Origin: Halobacteriales archaeon
GTDB taxonomy: Archaea > Thermoplasmatota > SW-10-69-26 > JACQPN01 > JAIVGT01
NCBI GenBank assembly: GCA_020201485.1
Contig: JAIVGT010000257.1
Span: 1-6,134 of the forward strand
Direction: 5' to 3'
DNA length: 6,134 nt
A model generated the notes under the pieces. It ran no database searches and had not been told where the DNA came from. It worked only from the letters and a program-made list of their open reading frames with translations. Made by a program: the position numbers and the translations under genes. Shown here in pieces: positions 4,490 through 6,134 of the stretch; the first letter of the stretch is position 1, and each line of letters starts with the position of its first letter.

Positions 4490-4510
4490 GCGCCGCGCGC
4501 CTGCCGGGCC

Positions 4511-5320
4511 GTGCGCTACCGCGTGGGCACGACGAGCTGGACCTACGAGGACTGGCAGGGGCCCTTCTACCCCCCGAAGACCCCAGGCGAAGAGCGCCTC
4601 GCCCGCTACGCGCGCGTGTTCGACACCGTCGAATGCGACGCGACGTTCTATCGCATGCCCAGCCCGGAGGTCACGGCGAAGTGGGCCGAGGCCACGCCGT
4701 CCGGCTTCACGATGACGGTCAAGCTCCCGCGGCGCATCACGCACGACGACGCCATGGTCGGCAGCGAGGACGCGCTGCGCGCCTTCCTGTCGCGTATCGA
4801 GCCGCTGCGCGCGGCGGGCAAGCTCGGGCCGGTCCTGGCGCAGTTCCCGCCGAGCTTCACGCGCAAGAAGGGCGACGCGGCCTTCGAGCCGTTCCTCGAC
4901 ATCCTGCCGCGCACGCACCGCTTCGCCTTCGAGTTCCGGAACAAGACGTGGTTCGTGCCCGAGACCTACGATGCGCTGCGCGCGCGCGGCGCGAGCCTGG
5001 TGTGGACCGCCGACCAGCAATCCCACTCGCCGCCCGAGCTCACGGCGGATTGGCTCTACGTGCGCCTCATCGGCCCCGACCGCGCCTTCGACAAGTTCGA
5101 CCGCGTCCAGCGCGACCTGCGGCCGGTGGTGGAGCAGATGCGCGACCGGCTCAAGGAGCGCGCGGCGCGGGCAAGCGAGGCGTTCCTGTTCGCGAGCAAC
5201 CATTTCGCCGGCCACGGCCCCGCGACCGCGGCGATGCTGGCCGTGGCGCTGGGCCTGCCCGCGCCCGACCTGGCCGCGGCGAAGCGCGGGGCGCAGCGGG
5301 GGCTCGCCGACTTCGCGTAA
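4511..5320 (+). CDS. DUF72 family protein (YecE-like)
   Basis: This is a 269-residue protein, within the usual DUF72 range of about 240-300. DUF72 proteins are TIM-barrel-like and of uncertain biochemical function. Signature motifs appear in order: YRVGTTSWTYEDWQGPFYPP (3-22), YARVFDTVECDATFYRMP (33-50), TPSGFTMTVKLPRRITH (62-78), GPVLAQFPPSF (106-116), FAFEFRNKTWF (138-148), WLYVRLIGPD (181-190) and the C-terminal FLFASNHFAGHGPATAAML (225-243). The second motif reads VECDATFYR where family members commonly have VEINSTFYR, a modest deviation. GTG 4511 is chosen because the conserved VGTTSW motif begins at residue 5. The frame stays open back to 4259, but that part crosses the low-complexity tract of the opposite-strand frame and has no family similarity. 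The gene is followed after 40 bases by tRNA-Leu. No partner gene is evident. Confidence 0.93.
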   Translation: MRYRVGTTSWTYEDWQGPFYPPKTPGEERLARYARVFDTVECDATFYRMPSPEVTAKWAEATPSGFTMTVKLPRRITHDDAMVGSEDALRAFLSRIEPLRAAGKLGPVLAQFPPSFTRKKGDAAFEPFLDILPRTHRFAFEFRNKTWFVPETYDALRARGASLVWTADQQSHSPPELTADWLYVRLIGPDRAFDKFDRVQRDLRPVVEQMRDRLKERAARASEAFLFASNHFAGHGPATAAMLAVALGLPAPDLAAAKRGAQRGLADFA

Positions 5321-5360
5321 GGACAGGTTCATGGGCATCCGCTCCATGCTGCCCCTGCAA

Positions 5361-5445
5361 GCCGAGGTAGCCAAGTCTGGCCAAAGGCGGCAGACTCAAG
5401 ATCTGCTCTCGAAGGGGTTCCCAGGTTCAAATCCTGGCCTCGGCA
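5361..5445 (+). tRNA. tRNA-Leu (anticodon CAA)
   Basis: A complete 85-base class II tRNA. The acceptor stem GCCGAGG (5361-5367) pairs with CCTCGGC (5438-5444), followed by discriminator A at 5445. The D arm contains TGG. The anticodon stem GCAGA/TCTGC (5390-5394/5402-5406) encloses loop CTCAAGA with CAA at 5397-5399. A 14-base long variable arm (5407-5420) is typical of leucine. The T arm is CCAGG-TTCAAAT-CCTGG (5421-5437). There is no intron, although archaeal tRNA-Leu(CAA) genes often have one, and no encoded CCA. It reads UUG. I see no strong TATA box in the 40-base gap upstream. Confidence 0.97.
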
Positions 5446-5484
5446 TCATGATGCAACGTGGCGCGCCTTCCCGGACCCTCGGCG

Positions 5485-6134
5485 TCACATCCCTTCCATT
5501 TCCGGGTACAGCGCGTCGGCCGTCGGCGCGAGCAGCGCCGGGTCGAGCAGCCCGGCGGCGAAGCGCGGCGCCGTGGCCAGCGGGCTGTCCAGGCGCGTGT
5601 CTCGCGTGGCGGGCGCATCGGCCGGGAAGGGCGGATTGAAGAAACCGGTGCGCAGCGGGATGCCGACGCGCTTCAGCTCCGCTTGCAGTTCCTTGCGCGC
5701 AGCGGCCTGCCGCGGCTCGCTCGCGATGAAGCGGGTGAGCTCCTCCCACGGCGTGCCTTCGAGCGCCTCCCAGAGGGCGGGCAGGTACCCGGGCTGCCGC
5801 CGCCAGAACGACGTGTTCACCCAGCGCACGCCTGCGTCCTTGAACGCGCGCGCCACGTCGCGCATCGTCACCTCCCCCGTCGGCGGGTAGGCGGGGGAGT
5901 AGTTCGCGAAGACGGTGAAGCCCTCGTTCGCCAGCTTGCCCAGGGTCGTCAGCCGCGACGGGATGGCCGGCGCAGCCGGTTCGACGATGCTCCGCGCCGC
6001 GTCGTCCAGCGTGGGCACGCTCATCCCCACGCGCAGTCGGCTGAACTGGCGCAGCACGTCCGCGTCGCGCAGCACGAGCGGGCTGCGCGTCAGCACTTCC
6101 AGCGGCCAGTCGCGCCGGGCGAGCAGCTCCAGGC
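5485..6134 (-). CDS. SplB-like radical SAM protein, C-terminal part
   Basis: The reading frame enters from the right edge and stops at TGA 5485-5487, giving 215 residues of the C-terminal part. The visible start resembles the second half of the radical SAM core of the spore photoproduct lyase-like group (COG1533): LELLARRDWPLEVLTRSPL, then LRDADVL, RVGMSVPTLDDAARSIVEP, APAIPSRLTTLGKL and the strand TVFANYSPAYPPTGEV. The CxxxCxxC cluster motif that binds the 4Fe-4S centre should lie upstream, outside the window, so radical SAM identity rests on this C-terminal pattern. The GTG at 6094-6096 is an internal valine codon, not the start. The rest is a family-variable C-terminal region. True SplB repairs thymine spore photoproducts; archaea do not form spores, so the reaction here is unknown and may be another nucleic-acid or cofactor modification. 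The gene converges on tRNA-Leu, 39 bases away. Confidence 0.85.
   Translation of the reverse strand, partial: LELLARRDWPLEVLTRSPLVLRDADVLRQFSRLRVGMSVPTLDDAARSIVEPAAPAIPSRLTTLGKLANEGFTVFANYSPAYPPTGEVTMRDVARAFKDAGVRWVNTSFWRRQPGYLPALWEALEGTPWEELTRFIASEPRQAAARKELQAELKRVGIPLRTGFFNPPFPADAPATRDTRLDSPLATAPRFAAGLLDPALLAPTADALYPEMEGM

Larger units (their letters stand above)
4228..4490 (-). pseudogene. Frameshifted Asn/Thr-rich surface lipoprotein remnant
   Basis: Two frames together look like one small secreted protein. From about 4490 down to 4434, one minus-strand frame reads RKSPFPLVGGLAMVLAGCAS: a charged start, a hydrophobic core and a lipobox LAGC with its cysteine at 4437-4439. That frame ends in TGA at 4419-4421. 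The adjacent frame carries on from there: PQPLTQPGGTSDTSAPGQPL, then a tail rich in Asn, Thr and Gly with five N-x-T sequons (NNT, NNT, NTT, NNT, NAT), ending APATAPSP at the TGA 4228-4230. One extra C in the CCC run (GGG at 4430-4432 on the plus strand) would join them. I also find no ATG, GTG or TTG upstream of the signal peptide in its frame, so the 5' end seems damaged too, or it is coincidence. An unbroken alternative is a 64-residue ORF from TTG 4422 without a signal peptide. Archaeal surface proteins are often this N/T-rich. Confidence 0.4.

Noticed and set aside
4259..4510. N-terminal extension of the DUF72 protein
   Set aside because: The extra residues are the reverse of the Asn/Thr repeat tract and match nothing in the family. 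Conserved DUF72 sequence starts just after GTG 4511.
3535..5370. A 611-codon plus-strand open frame overlapping the HRDC and DUF72 genes
   Set aside because: It is in a different frame from both recognised genes, and its translation is Arg/Ala/Gly-rich with no motifs. It is a codon-bias shadow.
2849..5374. An 841-codon open frame on the minus strand spanning several genes
   Set aside because: It runs antisense to the VOC, AhpD, HRDC and DUF72 genes, all with clear family motifs. Its translation is the Arg/Ala/His-rich type produced by GC-rich third positions. No domain is recognisable.
5361..5445. tRNA-Leu as an integration site for a mobile element
   Set aside because: No integrase gene is present and I did not see a second copy of the tRNA 3' end in the window.
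1..6134. CRISPR array, insertion sequence or toxin-antitoxin pair
   Set aside because: No regularly spaced repeats, transposase motifs or terminal inverted repeats were found. The small membrane gene has no antitoxin-like partner.

Overview
The window reads as chromosomal DNA from an uncultured, very GC-rich archaeon. The archaeal evidence is: translation factor aIF6 at the left edge; two tRNA genes without an encoded CCA end; TATA-like boxes about 27-31 bases before several starts, some of which look leaderless; and GGTGA/GGTG ribosome-binding sites only on some genes. The proteins are not strongly acidic and two have lysine/arginine-rich tails, which argues against a salt-in haloarchaeon. 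A high-GC euryarchaeal or Thermoplasmatota-like lineage is a reasonable guess, but this is inference and no marker here settles it.

Layout. Positions 1-504 hold the 3' part of the aIF6 gene (+). It converges on a minus-strand pair: a small two-helix membrane protein (572-727) and, upstream of it, a helix-hairpin-helix protein carrying a newly noticed 44-residue tandem repeat (797-1393). A 126-base intergenic stretch (1394-1519) holds a good TATA box for tRNA-Ile(GAT) at 1520-1594. A plus-strand series follows: two tandemly duplicated VOC/glyoxalase-fold proteins with histone-like basic tails (1691-2338 and 2439-3014), an AhpD-family CxxC protein (3056-3469) and a stand-alone zinc-knuckle/HRDC/RecQ-C-terminal-HTH protein without any helicase (3512-4225). 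Converging on that gene, 2 bases from its stop, is a minus-strand Asn/Thr-rich, sequon-rich frame (4228-4422). Its apparent lipoprotein signal peptide lies one reading frame away, so it looks like a broken surface lipoprotein. A DUF72 (YecE-like) gene (4511-5320), tRNA-Leu(CAA) (5361-5445) and the C-terminal part of a SplB-like radical SAM gene (5485 to the right edge, minus) complete the window.

How the genes relate. No single pathway or defence system is evident. Several genes have nucleic-acid-related folds: HhH, HRDC/HTH, a SplB-like radical SAM enzyme, and possibly the tailed VOC proteins through their basic tails. The VOC pair and AhpD could form a small stress or detoxification cluster, but both VOC genes have their own promoter and RBS signals, so a strict operon is not shown. 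The observations most worth following are the 44-residue HhH repeat, the basic-tailed VOC pair, the orphan HRDC-HTH protein and the frameshifted lipoprotein.
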